A stretch of 64,000 nucleotides of DNA from Pseudomonas sp. LP_7_YM. Lineage in GTDB: Bacteria > Pseudomonadota > Gammaproteobacteria > Pseudomonadales > Pseudomonadaceae. Location of the stretch: the NCBI RefSeq assembly GCF_004364435.1, contig NZ_SOCT01000004.1, positions 124,001 to 188,000 of the forward strand. Reading direction: 5' to 3'. The notes beneath the pieces were generated by a model. It had not been told where the DNA came from and did not search any database. It saw only the letters and a program-made list of their open reading frames with translations. Made by a program: the position numbers and the translations under genes. Below are positions 42,840 to 52,000 of the stretch, piece after piece. Position 1 is the first letter of the stretch. Each line of letters begins with the position of its first letter.

Positions 42840-44447
42840 ATGACCGACCAGACTACCCGCCTGCCGATCCGCCGCGCCTTGATCAGCGTTTCCGACAAGA
42901 CCGGGATCCTTGAATTCGCCCGTGAACTCGTAGCCTTGGGCGTCGAGATTCTCTCCACCGGTGGCACGTTCAAGCTGCTCAAGGACAACGACGTCGCAGC
43001 GGTAGAAGTTGCGGACTACACCGGATTCGCGGAAATGATGGACGGCCGGGTCAAGACCCTGCACCCGAAAATCCACGGTGGCATCCTGGGCCGTCGCGGC
43101 ATCGACGACGCTATCATGACCGAGCACGGTATCAAGCCGATCGATCTGGTCGCGGTCAATCTCTACCCCTTCGAAGCCACTGTTTCCAAGCCAGGCTGCG
43201 ACCTGCCGACCGCCATCGAGAACATCGACATCGGCGGCCCGACCATGGTCCGTTCGGCTGCGAAGAACCACAAAGACGTGGCCATCGTGGTCAACACCGG
43301 CGATTACAGTCAGGTGCTGGAAAGCCTCAAGGCAGGTGGTCTGACCTACGCCCAGCGTTTCGACCTGATGCTCAAGGCGTTCGAACACACCGCCGCCTAC
43401 GACGGCATGATCGCCAACTACCTGGGCAGCGTCGATCAACGCGCAGAGACGCTCTCCACCGAAGGCCGCAGCCAGTTCCCGCGCACCTTCAATACGCAGT
43501 TCATCAAGGCACAGGAAATGCGCTACGGCGAGAACCCGCATCAGAGCGCGGCGTTCTACGTTGAAGCCCAACCTGCCGAGGTCGGCATCGCGACGGCGAC
43601 CCAGCTGCAGGGCAAGGAACTGTCCTACAACAACGTGGCCGATACCGACGCCGCGCTGGAATGCGTAAAGAGCTTCGTCAAACCGGCCTGCGTCATCGTC
43701 AAGCATGCCAACCCCTGCGGCGTTGCGGTCAGCCCGGACGCCGAGGGCGGTATCCGTCAGGCTTACGAGCTGGCCTACGCGACCGACAGCGAGTCGGCAT
43801 TCGGCGGCATCATCGCCTTCAACCGTGAACTGGATGCCGAGACCGCCAAGGCGATCGTCGAGCGTCAGTTCGTGGAAGTGATCATCGCCCCGAGCGTCAG
43901 CGCCGAGGCTCGAGCCATCGTCGCCGGCAAAGCCAACGTTCGCCTGCTGACCAGCGGCCAGTGGGCCGTGGATCGCGCCCCGGCATGGGATTACAAACGC
44001 GTCAACGGCGGCCTGCTGGTGCAGAGCCGTGACATCGGCATGATCACCGCCGATGACCTGAAAGTCGTGACTCAACGCGCCCCGAGCGAGCAGGAAATTC
44101 ACGACCTGATCTTCGCCTGGAAAGTCGCCAAGTACGTCAAATCCAACGCCATCGTCTACGCCAAAAACCGGCAGACCATCGGTGTCGGTGCCGGCCAGAT
44201 GAGCCGCGTGAACTCGGCGCGTATCGCCGCCATCAAGGCTGAACACGCCGGTTTGCAAGTGCAGGGCGCAGTCATGGCCTCCGACGCCTTCTTCCCGTTC
44301 CGCGACGGCATCGACAACGCAGCCAAGGTCGGCATCACTGCGGTGATCCAGCCCGGCGGTTCGATGCGCGACAACGAAGTGATTGCCGCCGCTGATGAGG
44401 CCGGTATCGCGATGGTGTTTACCGGTATGCGCCATTTCAGACATTGA
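42840..44447 (+). CDS. purH: PurH, bifunctional AICAR transformylase/IMP cyclohydrolase
   Basis: Last two steps of purine synthesis to IMP. I start at the ATG at 42840 ([20 protein letters not shown]) because this is the usual PurH N-terminus; the frame extends to 42789 but runs through the fis terminator. The 535-residue product has the cyclohydrolase (MGS-like) domain with [13 protein letters not shown] and [16 protein letters not shown]. The transformylase domain has [12 protein letters not shown], the catalytic Lys-His in [14 protein letters not shown], and [13 protein letters not shown]. It ends [11 protein letters not shown], as expected. Confidence 0.97.
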   Translation: MTDQTTRLPIRRALISVSDKTGILEFARELVALGVEILSTGGTFKLLKDNDVAAVEVADYTGFAEMMDGRVKTLHPKIHGGILGRRGIDDAIMTEHGIKPIDLVAVNLYPFEATVSKPGCDLPTAIENIDIGGPTMVRSAAKNHKDVAIVVNTGDYSQVLESLKAGGLTYAQRFDLMLKAFEHTAAYDGMIANYLGSVDQRAETLSTEGRSQFPRTFNTQFIKAQEMRYGENPHQSAAFYVEAQPAEVGIATATQLQGKELSYNNVADTDAALECVKSFVKPACVIVKHANPCGVAVSPDAEGGIRQAYELAYATDSESAFGGIIAFNRELDAETAKAIVERQFVEVIIAPSVSAEARAIVAGKANVRLLTSGQWAVDRAPAWDYKRVNGGLLVQSRDIGMITADDLKVVTQRAPSEQEIHDLIFAWKVAKYVKSNAIVYAKNRQTIGVGAGQMSRVNSARIAAIKAEHAGLQVQGAVMASDAFFPFRDGIDNAAKVGITAVIQPGGSMRDNEVIAAADEAGIAMVFTGMRHFRH

Positions 44448-44505
44448 CGTGTCAGCGACAAGTTTCAAGCTGCAAGCGGTCAGTAAAAGCAGATTTGTGT
44501 CGCCT

Positions 44506-44610
44506 TGATCGTACCCACGCTCCGCGTGGTGACGCAGCCTGGGACGCTCCGCTACCCCCGGATGCGGAGCGTCCGCATAGGCAATCCCACGCGGAACGTG
44601 GGAACGATCA
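44506..44610. repeat. Shorter relative of the 130-bp palindromic repeat
   Basis: TGATCGTACCCACGCTCCGC and GCGGAACGTGGGAACGATCA are inverted ends of the same family as 12883-13012. The middle differs, with its own GGGACGCTCCGC / GCGGAGCGTCC palindrome. It lies between purH and purD. An upstream extension of the purD frame through it is not a real start. Confidence 0.75.
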
Positions 44611-44645
44611 GTCCCTACAGAATTAGCGTCATCGAGGTTTTTGAA

Positions 44646-45941
44646 ATGAACGTACTCATCATCGGCAGCGGTGGTCGTGAACACGCCCTGGCCTGGAAAG
44701 TCGCGCAGGACCCACGCGTACAGAAGGTCTTCGTTGCGCCGGGCAATGCCGGCACCGCTACCGAAGCCAAGTGCGAGAACGTCGCCATCGACGTGCTGGC
44801 TCTGGAGCAACTGGCCGACTTCGCCCAGAAGAACGTCTCGCTGACCATCGTCGGTCCTGAAGTGCCGCTGGTCGAAGGTGTAGTAGACCTGTTCCGCTCC
44901 CGCGGGCTGGATTGCTTCGGCCCCACCAAGGGCGCCGCGCAACTGGAAGGGTCCAAGGTTTTCACCAAGGATTTCCTGGCGCGTCACAAGATCCCGACCG
45001 CCAACTACCAAAACTTCACCGAGATCGAACCTGCGTTGGCGTATCTGCGCGAAAAAGGCGCTCCGATCGTGATCAAGGCCGACGGCCTGGCCGCCGGCAA
45101 AGGCGTGATCGTCGCCATGACCCTGCAGGATGCCGAAGACGCCGTATGCGACATGCTCGAGGGCAACACATTCGGCGATGCAGGTTCCCGGGTGGTGATC
45201 GAAGAGTTCCTGAACGGCGAAGAGGCGAGCTTCATCGTCATGGTCGACGGCAAGAACGTTCTGCCAATGGCCACCAGTCAGGATCACAAACGTGTCGGCG
45301 ACGGCGACAACGGCCCGAATACCGGTGGCATGGGTGCTTACTCCCCCGCCCCGGTAGTCACCGCCGACGTGCATCAGCGCGTGATGGATAAGGTCATATG
45401 GCCGACCGTCAGAGGCATGGCAGAGGAAGGCAACGTTTACACCGGCTTCCTCTATGCTGGTCTGATGATCGACAAGGCGGGCAACCCGAAGGTGATCGAG
45501 TTCAACTGCCGTTTCGGTGACCCGGAAACCCAGCCGGTGATGTTGCGCCTGCAATCAAGCCTGGTGTTGCTGGTCGAGGCCGCTCTGGCGCAGGCGCTGG
45601 ACAAAGTGGAAGCCCAGTGGGACCCGCGCCCGAGCCTCGGCATCGTGCTGGCTGCCGGTGGCTACCCTGGCGATTACGCCAAGGACGCACCCATCAGTGG
45701 CCTGGACGCCGCTGCGACGTTGTCGGGCAAGGTGTTCCACGCAGGTACTGCGTTAAAGGATGGTCAGGTGGTGACCTCCGGTGGTCGTGTTCTGTGCGCG
45801 ACCGCACTGGGTGACACCGTTGGCGATGCGCAGAAACAGGCCTATGAACTGGCTGCGAAGATCGATTGGGAAGGTTGTTTCTACCGCAAGGACATTGGCT
45901 ATCGCGCCATTGCCCGGGAACGCGGCGAACATCTGGAGTAA
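44646..45941 (+). CDS. purD: PurD, phosphoribosylamine-glycine ligase
   Basis: ATP-grasp enzyme for the second step of purine synthesis (GAR synthetase). The start at the ATG at 44646 gives the standard N-terminus MNVLIIGSGGREHALAWKVA. The 431-residue product shows GPEVPLVEGVVDLFR, IVIKADGLAAGKGVIVAMTL, VVIEEFLNGEEASFIVMVDG, and TGGMGAYSPAPVV with IEFNCRFGDPETQPVMLRL. It is downstream of purH in the same direction, separated by a repeat. Confidence 0.97.
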   Translation: MNVLIIGSGGREHALAWKVAQDPRVQKVFVAPGNAGTATEAKCENVAIDVLALEQLADFAQKNVSLTIVGPEVPLVEGVVDLFRSRGLDCFGPTKGAAQLEGSKVFTKDFLARHKIPTANYQNFTEIEPALAYLREKGAPIVIKADGLAAGKGVIVAMTLQDAEDAVCDMLEGNTFGDAGSRVVIEEFLNGEEASFIVMVDGKNVLPMATSQDHKRVGDGDNGPNTGGMGAYSPAPVVTADVHQRVMDKVIWPTVRGMAEEGNVYTGFLYAGLMIDKAGNPKVIEFNCRFGDPETQPVMLRLQSSLVLLVEAALAQALDKVEAQWDPRPSLGIVLAAGGYPGDYAKDAPISGLDAAATLSGKVFHAGTALKDGQVVTSGGRVLCATALGDTVGDAQKQAYELAAKIDWEGCFYRKDIGYRAIARERGEHLE

Positions 45942-46035
45942 GTCTGGGCCCGGACAGTCGCCCGAACCTCAGCGACTGTCCGACTATCCAGAGCCGCACC
46001 AGAGTAACTGGCTTCATTCACGAAGGGATTTCGCC

Positions 46036-48831
46036 GTGCGCTGGCTCAGGATTGCCGCTTGTTTGATCGTCGCCATGATGACTCTGCTCTGTGTGCCCAC
46101 GGCATCTGCCGAGGTCAGCGCGGGATGGTCGAACCTTGTCGACGATCAGGCCAACCTGCAACTGAGCGACATTCGCTCCGCACACTACGATTCCCAATTC
46201 AGCCCTGTAGAGCTCGATCAGATTCGCGCCGTCAATCGCGACTCCGCTCTGTGGCTGCACTATCGGCTGGCTCCGGCCGATCACGAACAACTGCTGCGCA
46301 TCTTCGCCCCGGACCTGGCGACTGTGGACATGTACGTGATGGACGGCGAGACGCTGATCGACCACTCACGCTCAGGCAATGATGTCCCTCGCGCAGCACA
46401 GCCCTTGCCCTCCGTCGATTTCCTGTTACCCGTTCCGCACGTTCATCGGCCGCTGGATCTGTACCTGCGACTGAAATCCGAGCAGGAGTTGCGTCCGAAC
46501 ATTTCGCTGGAGTCAGCCGTCTCCGGCGCCGCCGATGAACGCCGTCCGCTGCTGCTAGGGCTGTTTTTCGGCTCGCTGTTCATGTTGATCGTGCAGAACA
46601 TCACCCGCTACGCCCAGTCCCGCTCCGTCAGCAGCCTGTGGCTGGCAGCCTGCGAAGCTTGCCTGGGGCTCAGCACGCTATTGCTGTTGAATCTGCAGGC
46701 CCCATGGCTGCCGCGCTGGCATCTGGCACAGACACCGAGCGCACACCTGGTCCTGCTGATGGCTGCAGCGACCGGGCTGATGTACACCTATTGTTTCTTC
46801 ATTCAACGAGGCGTCGAGGCACTCAATCGTCTGCTCATGAGCGCTTTGCTGGTCATCGGCTTCGGCGGTCTGCTGGTGCTGTTCGTCGATACCCTGCCGC
46901 TGAACATTCTGACCTTCCTGCTGGTCGCGCTCACTACGCTGACCATTACGCTGGTGTCGATCTACCACCTGCAAAAGGGTTACGCGCCGGCGCGGCCGTT
47001 TGTGATCGCGATGATCGTGTTCAACCTCGGCAATCTGGTGGTTCTGCCCGCGATGCTGTGGCTGACCGCCGTTCCCGCACAAACGCTGATCATCGCGGTT
47101 CTGGGCATGTTCTGCGTGTGCGGCCTGCTGATGAGCATTGCCCTGAGCGAGCGCCATCGCAGCATCACTGAAGACAACTTCAGCATCAGCCGGGAGCTGG
47201 CTGCCAGCACTGCCGAGATCAATGCCAAAGCCGAGTTTCTGGCCAAGATCAGCCACGAAATCCGCACGCCCATGAACGGTGTTCTGGGCATGACCGAACT
47301 GCTGCTGGGCACGCCGCTGTCAGTCAAGCAGCGCGACTACGTGCAAACGATTCACAGCGCGGGCAACGAGCTGCTGACCCTGATCAACGAGATCCTCGAC
47401 ATCACCAAGCTGGAGTCCGGCCAGATCGAACTGGATGACGTGCAGTTCGACCTGAACGCGATGATCGAGGACTGCCTGAGTATTTTCCGGGCCAAGGCCG
47501 AGCAACAGAGCGTCGAGCTGATCAGCTTCATTCAGCCTCGCGTGCCACGCGTGATCAGCGGCGATCCCACTCGACTGCGCCAAACGCTGCTGAGCCTGCT
47601 GGAAAACGCGCTGAAAAAGACCGACGAGGGCGAGATTCTGCTGGTCGTTGCTCTCGACTCGCGCGGTGGCAAGCCGCGCCTGCGGATTGCCGTGCAGGAC
47701 AGTGGTACGCCTTTGACTGCCAAGGAGCGTGAAGCCCTGCTGCACGCCGAACTGCACAGTAAAAACTTCCTGGCGGCGAGCAAGGTCGGCGGTCACCTGG
47801 GGCTGGTCATCGCCCGGCAACTGATTCTGTTGATGAGTGGCGAGTTCGGTATCCAGAGCGGCACCAATCAGGGCAGTACCCTGTGGCTGAGCCTGCCGCT
47901 GGACCCGGAGCGCCTGGAGCAGCCACCGTCGGACCTCGACAGCCCGCTCAAGGGAGCGCGAGTGCTGGTGGTGGACGACAACGACACCTGCCGCAAGGTG
48001 CTGGTCCAGCAGTGCAGTGCCTGGGGTCTGAATGTCAGCGCCGTACCCTCGGGCAAGGAAGCCCTGGCGTTGCTGCGCACCAAGGCGCACTTGCGTGACT
48101 ATTTCGACATTGTCCTGCTCGATCAAAACATGCCTGGCATGACCGGCATGCAACTGGCAGCCAAGATCAAGGAAGACCCGAGCCTGAACCACGACATTCT
48201 GCTGATCATGCTCACCGGCATCAGCAATGCGCCGAGCAAGGTCATCGCCCGTAATGCAGGGGTCAAGCGCATCCTCGCCAAACCAGTGGCCGGTTACACC
48301 CTGAAGACTACTCTGGCCGACGAGCTGAACCAGCGTAACAAGGGGCAGGTGCCATTTTCTCCGGGCCAGTCGGTGGCCAGCGAAGTGGACGTGCCCAGCG
48401 ATTTCCGGATTCTGGTGGCCGAAGACAACAGTATTTCCACCAAGGTGATTCGCGGCATGCTCGGCAAGCTCAACCTGCAACCGGACACCGCCAGTAATGG
48501 CGAGGAAGCGCTGCAAGCGATGAAGGCCCAGCGTTACGATCTGGTGCTGATGGACTGCGAGATGCCGATCCTCGACGGTTTTTCGGCGACCCAGCAATTA
48601 CGCGCCTGGGAGGTGGGCAACCAGCGAGTCCGCACGCCGGTGGTCGCCCTGACCGCGCATATCCTCGCCGAACACAAGGACCGCGCCCGCCAGTCGGGCA
48701 TGGACGGGCACATGTCCAAGCCGGTGGAACTGTCGCAGCTGCGTGAGCTGGTCGAATACTGGGTCGAGCAGCGCGCGCGTCAACAGATCGGTATCCATGG
48801 TGGTGATCAGGAGCGCTATCAGCAAAACTGA
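46036..48831 (+). CDS. retS: RetS, hybrid sensor histidine kinase
   Basis: RetS opposes GacS and so lowers RsmY/RsmZ, favouring acute virulence over biofilm. I start at the GTG at 46036: AAGGGA lies 7 bases upstream and a signal peptide follows directly (LRIAACLIVAMMTLLCVPTA then SAE). The 931-residue product has a periplasmic 7TMR-DISMED2 sensor (~25-185), a seven-helix membrane domain (~190-385), a HisKA domain with H407 (FLAKISHEIRTPMNG) and a HATPase. Receiver 1 has D647/D648 and D696; receiver 2 has E796/D797 and D840. Total length and order match P. aeruginosa RetS (about 942 residues). Confidence 0.95.
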   Translation: MRWLRIAACLIVAMMTLLCVPTASAEVSAGWSNLVDDQANLQLSDIRSAHYDSQFSPVELDQIRAVNRDSALWLHYRLAPADHEQLLRIFAPDLATVDMYVMDGETLIDHSRSGNDVPRAAQPLPSVDFLLPVPHVHRPLDLYLRLKSEQELRPNISLESAVSGAADERRPLLLGLFFGSLFMLIVQNITRYAQSRSVSSLWLAACEACLGLSTLLLLNLQAPWLPRWHLAQTPSAHLVLLMAAATGLMYTYCFFIQRGVEALNRLLMSALLVIGFGGLLVLFVDTLPLNILTFLLVALTTLTITLVSIYHLQKGYAPARPFVIAMIVFNLGNLVVLPAMLWLTAVPAQTLIIAVLGMFCVCGLLMSIALSERHRSITEDNFSISRELAASTAEINAKAEFLAKISHEIRTPMNGVLGMTELLLGTPLSVKQRDYVQTIHSAGNELLTLINEILDITKLESGQIELDDVQFDLNAMIEDCLSIFRAKAEQQSVELISFIQPRVPRVISGDPTRLRQTLLSLLENALKKTDEGEILLVVALDSRGGKPRLRIAVQDSGTPLTAKEREALLHAELHSKNFLAASKVGGHLGLVIARQLILLMSGEFGIQSGTNQGSTLWLSLPLDPERLEQPPSDLDSPLKGARVLVVDDNDTCRKVLVQQCSAWGLNVSAVPSGKEALALLRTKAHLRDYFDIVLLDQNMPGMTGMQLAAKIKEDPSLNHDILLIMLTGISNAPSKVIARNAGVKRILAKPVAGYTLKTTLADELNQRNKGQVPFSPGQSVASEVDVPSDFRILVAEDNSISTKVIRGMLGKLNLQPDTASNGEEALQAMKAQRYDLVLMDCEMPILDGFSATQQLRAWEVGNQRVRTPVVALTAHILAEHKDRARQSGMDGHMSKPVELSQLRELVEYWVEQRARQQIGIHGGDQERYQQN

Positions 48832-48897
48832 CCCTTCTTCCCGGGCGGCGCCTGATAGACTTGCCCGCGTCCAAGTCTGCCGCCACGAGCTCAAACC

Positions 48898-49494
48898 ATG
48901 CTTCATGTGCTGTTCAGCGTTTATCTGAAGATGCTGGTGCTTTACAGCCCGTTCTTCGTTCTGTCGTGTTTCATCAGCCTGAGTCGCGGCTATTCGCGCA
49001 AGGAACGCCGGTATCTGGCGTGGAAAATTGCTTTCGCGACCTTGGTATCGAGCGTGTTGCTTTACCTGTTCGGTCGGGCCATTTTCGGGGTTTTCGGCAT
49101 CACCGCCGACGCCTTCCGTATCGGTGCCGGCAGTGTGCTGTTCATTTCGGCGCTGGGCATGGCGCAGGGCAAGTCGGGCGTTCAGACCGATAACGTCCAG
49201 CAGGATGTTGCCATCGTACCCCTCACCATTCCGATCACGGTCGGCCCCGGCACCATCGGAGCGCTGCTGGTCATGGGCGTCAGCCAACCTCACTGGGACG
49301 ACAAGCTGACCGCTATCGTCAGCATTGCCTTGGCCAGCTTCACGGTGGGCGTGGTGCTTTACCTCTCACACAGCATCGAACGCATCCTGGGTGAGCAAGG
49401 CCTGCAGATCGTCAGTCGGTTGATGGGCCTGTTCGTCTGCGCATTGGCTGCACAGATCATCTTCACCGGCATCAAGGGTTACCTGTTTCCCTAG
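48898..49494 (+). CDS. MarC-family (UPF0056) membrane protein
   Basis: A 198-residue inner-membrane protein with six hydrophobic segments. It has the MarC family pattern: MLVLYSPFFVLSCFISLSRG at the N-terminus, AFRIGAGSVLFISALGMAQG, and AIVPLTIPITVGPGTIGALL. It ends in SRLMGLFVCALAAQIIFTGI. Despite the name there is no firm link with drug resistance. It is conserved next to retS in pseudomonads as I recall it (PA4857). Confidence 0.92.
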   Translation: MLHVLFSVYLKMLVLYSPFFVLSCFISLSRGYSRKERRYLAWKIAFATLVSSVLLYLFGRAIFGVFGITADAFRIGAGSVLFISALGMAQGKSGVQTDNVQQDVAIVPLTIPITVGPGTIGALLVMGVSQPHWDDKLTAIVSIALASFTVGVVLYLSHSIERILGEQGLQIVSRLMGLFVCALAAQIIFTGIKGYLFP

Positions 49495-49497
49495 GCG

Positions 49498-50142
49498 TCA
49501 GATAGGGAACGCTTTGATCGCATGATCGGAATTGGCGTTCAGCTGCATGCGGATCTGCTCTCTGTAACCGGCATAGACCGCCCGATCGAAATGGTAGACG
49601 CCGCCGCTGATACGCAGGAGCATGTCCCGCCGGGTATCGGTCCAGAAATCGAAATCACGGGTGTCGACCGACGCGGTCAGGCGGATGGCGCAGATCAGTA
49701 TCAGCACCTCGCCCTTCGAGTCGCTCAGGCATGGGACCATTTGCAAGCGCCCCAACTCTCCATCGCGCGAGCCATTGCTGAAAAACCGGTCGGCGTGGCG
49801 ATTGACCTTCAAGGAGCGCCAGGCGGCACCGGCCAGACTCGCGAGCGCCCGTGACCCGGCTGAATCAATGATATTGAAGGTTACGGCGTCCAGCTCCGAA
49901 GGATGAAAAATGACCTGCGGGGTATGCCGGATCGGAGAGACCAGCAGACAACCGCGGTTTTCGAGTCGCGTACGGTAGCGGAATATCCAGTTGGAATAAT
50001 CGTCCCGCTGATCGTGATATCGACTGGCGAAGGCGTGGGCATGGGACAGGCAATCGAGGATGTCTTCGCGGTCCTGCCTGCCGATCCCGTCGTACAGAGA
50101 AACCAGGCTGGAGCCGACGATTGCGCCGACTGCGGTACTCAC
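49498..50142 (-). CDS. Unknown protein, third member of a three-paralogue operon
   Basis: A 214-residue soluble protein I do not recognise. It shares with the two genes upstream a core block REDILDCLSHAHAFA (25-39) followed by Trp52, exactly 25 residues after the Asp of the block. It also shares a mid-region pattern (DRFFSNGSRDGELGRLQ...CLSDSKGEVLILIC) and a tail YREQIRMQL...FPI that matches the first gene closely. Its start overlaps the stop of the second gene (ATGA). There is no signal peptide or membrane segment apart from a weakly hydrophobic N-terminus (AVGAIVGSSLVSLY). It ends 3 bases from the convergent marC stop. Confidence 0.8.
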   Translation of the reverse strand: MSTAVGAIVGSSLVSLYDGIGRQDREDILDCLSHAHAFASRYHDQRDDYSNWIFRYRTRLENRGCLLVSPIRHTPQVIFHPSELDAVTFNIIDSAGSRALASLAGAAWRSLKVNRHADRFFSNGSRDGELGRLQMVPCLSDSKGEVLILICAIRLTASVDTRDFDFWTDTRRDMLLRISGGVYHFDRAVYAGYREQIRMQLNANSDHAIKAFPI

Positions 50143-50855
50143 GACCGTGCCGCCCGGACCGGGAGAGAAAGCTGCGCTCGCTTTTCAGCCAGCGCCGTAT
50201 CGACCCGCTGTCGAAACAGGGAATATCGCAGGTCGTCCAGCACGCCGACAAACGCGAAGGATCTGAATTCGCCGACCAGCCGACCGGGCTCCAGGCGCTG
50301 GGCAAACGGGTTCGCGCCAACCCTTTCCAGGGTGTCAAAAGCCATACACAGCAGGATCATCTCGCGTGAGGGCAACACGAATCCGATCTGAAGGACGACC
50401 GAAGTGACAACTTCAGGCTCCTCTGCTGTGGCAGTTCGGGCGCTGGTATTGCTGGCGGCCACTTCAACACAGCGCTCGTGGAGCGCCTTTAGGACATTGT
50501 CATCGGCGACGTCGAAAATCGATGCAAGCACGTTGTCCAGCCGCTCGCCGCGCCATTGGTCGAGCGCATCGGGCAGTAATTCGTGCAACACCCGGGCAAC
50601 AACGACACTTTCGCTTTTTGCTTCCCGCTTCTCGGCAAAGTCCAGCCGCAGCCAGCCGAAGGCAGCCAAGGCCTTGATCAACGTGGCTTGCCAATCGCGA
50701 TAGTGAGTGAATTTGTTGAACTGCCTGTTTGCCGCCAACTGCGTATACAGACTGCAGTCCAGAACGTCGCGCTGAAGGCTCTGGTCCACCGGCGCAACGA
50801 AGACCAGCAGCACCCCTTCGTTCAAATAAGTTTGCACAGTTTCCTGACTCATCAT
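50139..50855 (-). CDS. Unknown protein, second member of a three-paralogue operon
   Basis: A 238-residue protein of no family I know. I start at the ATG at 50855, which has CAGGAG five bases upstream; the next ATG (50852) is equally possible and the GTG at 50861 overlaps the ribosome site. Its core block is QRDVLDCSLYTQLAA (28-42), then Trp55, again 25 residues after the block Asp. A Phe sits 11 residues before that Asp, as in the first gene. It is the most diverged of the three in the middle and C-terminus (LFRQRVDTALAEKRAQLSLP). It lies 47 bases after the first gene. Confidence 0.8.
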   Translation of the reverse strand: MMSQETVQTYLNEGVLLVFVAPVDQSLQRDVLDCSLYTQLAANRQFNKFTHYRDWQATLIKALAAFGWLRLDFAEKREAKSESVVVARVLHELLPDALDQWRGERLDNVLASIFDVADDNVLKALHERCVEVAASNTSARTATAEEPEVVTSVVLQIGFVLPSREMILLCMAFDTLERVGANPFAQRLEPGRLVGEFRSFAFVGVLDDLRYSLFRQRVDTALAEKRAQLSLPVRAARS

Positions 50856-50902
50856 GCTCACTCCTGTGAAAGAAGGCCGCGCAAACAGCGCGGCCTGATT
50901 CC

Positions 50903-51676
50903 TTAAATCGGGAACTCACTCAAGGCTGCATCGGACGACTGCAAGAGTGCCTGGCGAACGCGCTCGCGGCGTTGTGCGTAAAGCGATTGATGAAATACCA
51001 GGACATCTGCGCTTTGGTTCAGATCCACGGCTACCGAATTCCAGTTGGCAAACAACACGTTGGTCACATTGAGACTGGTTTTGACCTCAACTGCACCCAC
51101 GGCCAGAACGATGACCCCTTCGGCGCTCTCGTTGCATCCGCCGACGAGGAATCGCGCACCTCCAGGTTTCTCGGTCCGGCTGTTGAACAGGCGGGCAGGT
51201 TCATCCTGACCTCTCAATGCCTGGACGGCATCCTGGGCGATTTGCAGGATCAACGCGCCTGCTGCTGTGCCACCCGTAGCTGCAGCGGCAAGGGAGGAAG
51301 CGATGAGCTGCAGGCCGACCTGGTCCAGGGTCAGCACTCTTTCGCGGCTGGAACGACTGACGTAAGCAAGATCCTGTGGGGTCCAGTTCAGGGCGCGGGT
51401 CATCGCGCTGCGGAAGGTCTTGTACCACTCGCCATTCTCCGTCACTACGTCGTAACGCTTGTCTGCCGCCAGGGTCGCGTAGGTCACCGTATCCAGAACG
51501 TCTTCGCGCGCCTGCTGGCTCATGCCCTCGACAAAGCCGATGAGGGCTTGCCCCGTGACGGCTGCACGGGCCGGCTCAATGGCTTCGAGCTGCGAAATGT
51601 GCGAGACAAGGGCGGGAGGGATTGAATCCAGCGAAGGGATAGTCGACAGATGATTCATGAATGCTTCGTTGTTCAT
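50903..51676 (-). CDS. Unknown protein, first member of a three-paralogue operon
   Basis: A 257-residue protein without a recognised domain; AAGGA lies about 7 bases before the ATG. The core block REDVLDTVTYATLAA (57-71) and Trp84 align with the other two genes. The centre has an Ala/Gly-rich, possibly membrane-active helix (LIASSLAAAATGGTAAGALI, ~127-146). Later come ARLFNSRTEKPGGARFLVGG and CNESAEGVIVLAVGAVEV, and the tail is RRERVRQALLQSSDAALSEF then PI. The hydrophobic helix sets it apart from its paralogues and would suit a pore-forming or membrane-docking part of a multi-subunit complex, which is speculation. Confidence 0.8.
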   Translation of the reverse strand: MNNEAFMNHLSTIPSLDSIPPALVSHISQLEAIEPARAAVTGQALIGFVEGMSQQAREDVLDTVTYATLAADKRYDVVTENGEWYKTFRSAMTRALNWTPQDLAYVSRSSRERVLTLDQVGLQLIASSLAAAATGGTAAGALILQIAQDAVQALRGQDEPARLFNSRTEKPGGARFLVGGCNESAEGVIVLAVGAVEVKTSLNVTNVLFANWNSVAVDLNQSADVLVFHQSLYAQRRERVRQALLQSSDAALSEFPI

Positions 51677-52000
51677 TGCTAAGTCCTTTTAAGAATCCGT
51701 CCGTCATGGACGCCGATACCCTAGCGCATACCGCGCGCCCGCGATCAGTCGAACCGGGCTTCATGCGGTGAAGATCACGAAGCGAAAAAAGGGTTAGAAA
51801 ATGTGTGTTCAGGCTCGCACCGCCTGTGCTGAAAGGGGTGAAGGCAAGTGGGGAATAAGACTGCCAGTAAAGGGATGGACTGATTCGCGGGTGAACAGCT
51901 GAAGATTCCAAACGACTGAGACGTCGAATCCCGCATGGGAGAGGCGCTTTCTTACGCACAAACGGAGGGATTCCGAAGCCCCTCCGTTCAGGTCATTGAC
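51677..52000. promoter_or_regulatory. Upstream region of the three-paralogue operon
   Basis: These 324 bases contain the promoter of the minus-strand three-gene operon and the 3' end of cobJ. I searched for an hrp box on the minus strand and found none. No gene is supported; short frames here lack signals. Confidence 0.4.
51961..51988 (-). terminator. Probable terminator of the cobG-J operon
   Basis: AACGGAGGG (51961-51969) and CCCTCCGTT (51980-51988) form a nine-pair stem with a ten-base loop, 12 bases past the cobJ stop on the minus strand. The trailing sequence read on that strand is TGTGCG, so the T run is poor. It may act as a stabilising hairpin instead. Confidence 0.5.

Noticed and set aside
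42462..45554. A 1030-codon open frame on the minus strand across purH and purD.
   Set aside because: It is antisense to two clear purine genes and the fis end, runs through a repeat element and has no ribosome site or recognisable domain. Long antisense frames are common in GC-rich Pseudomonas genes.
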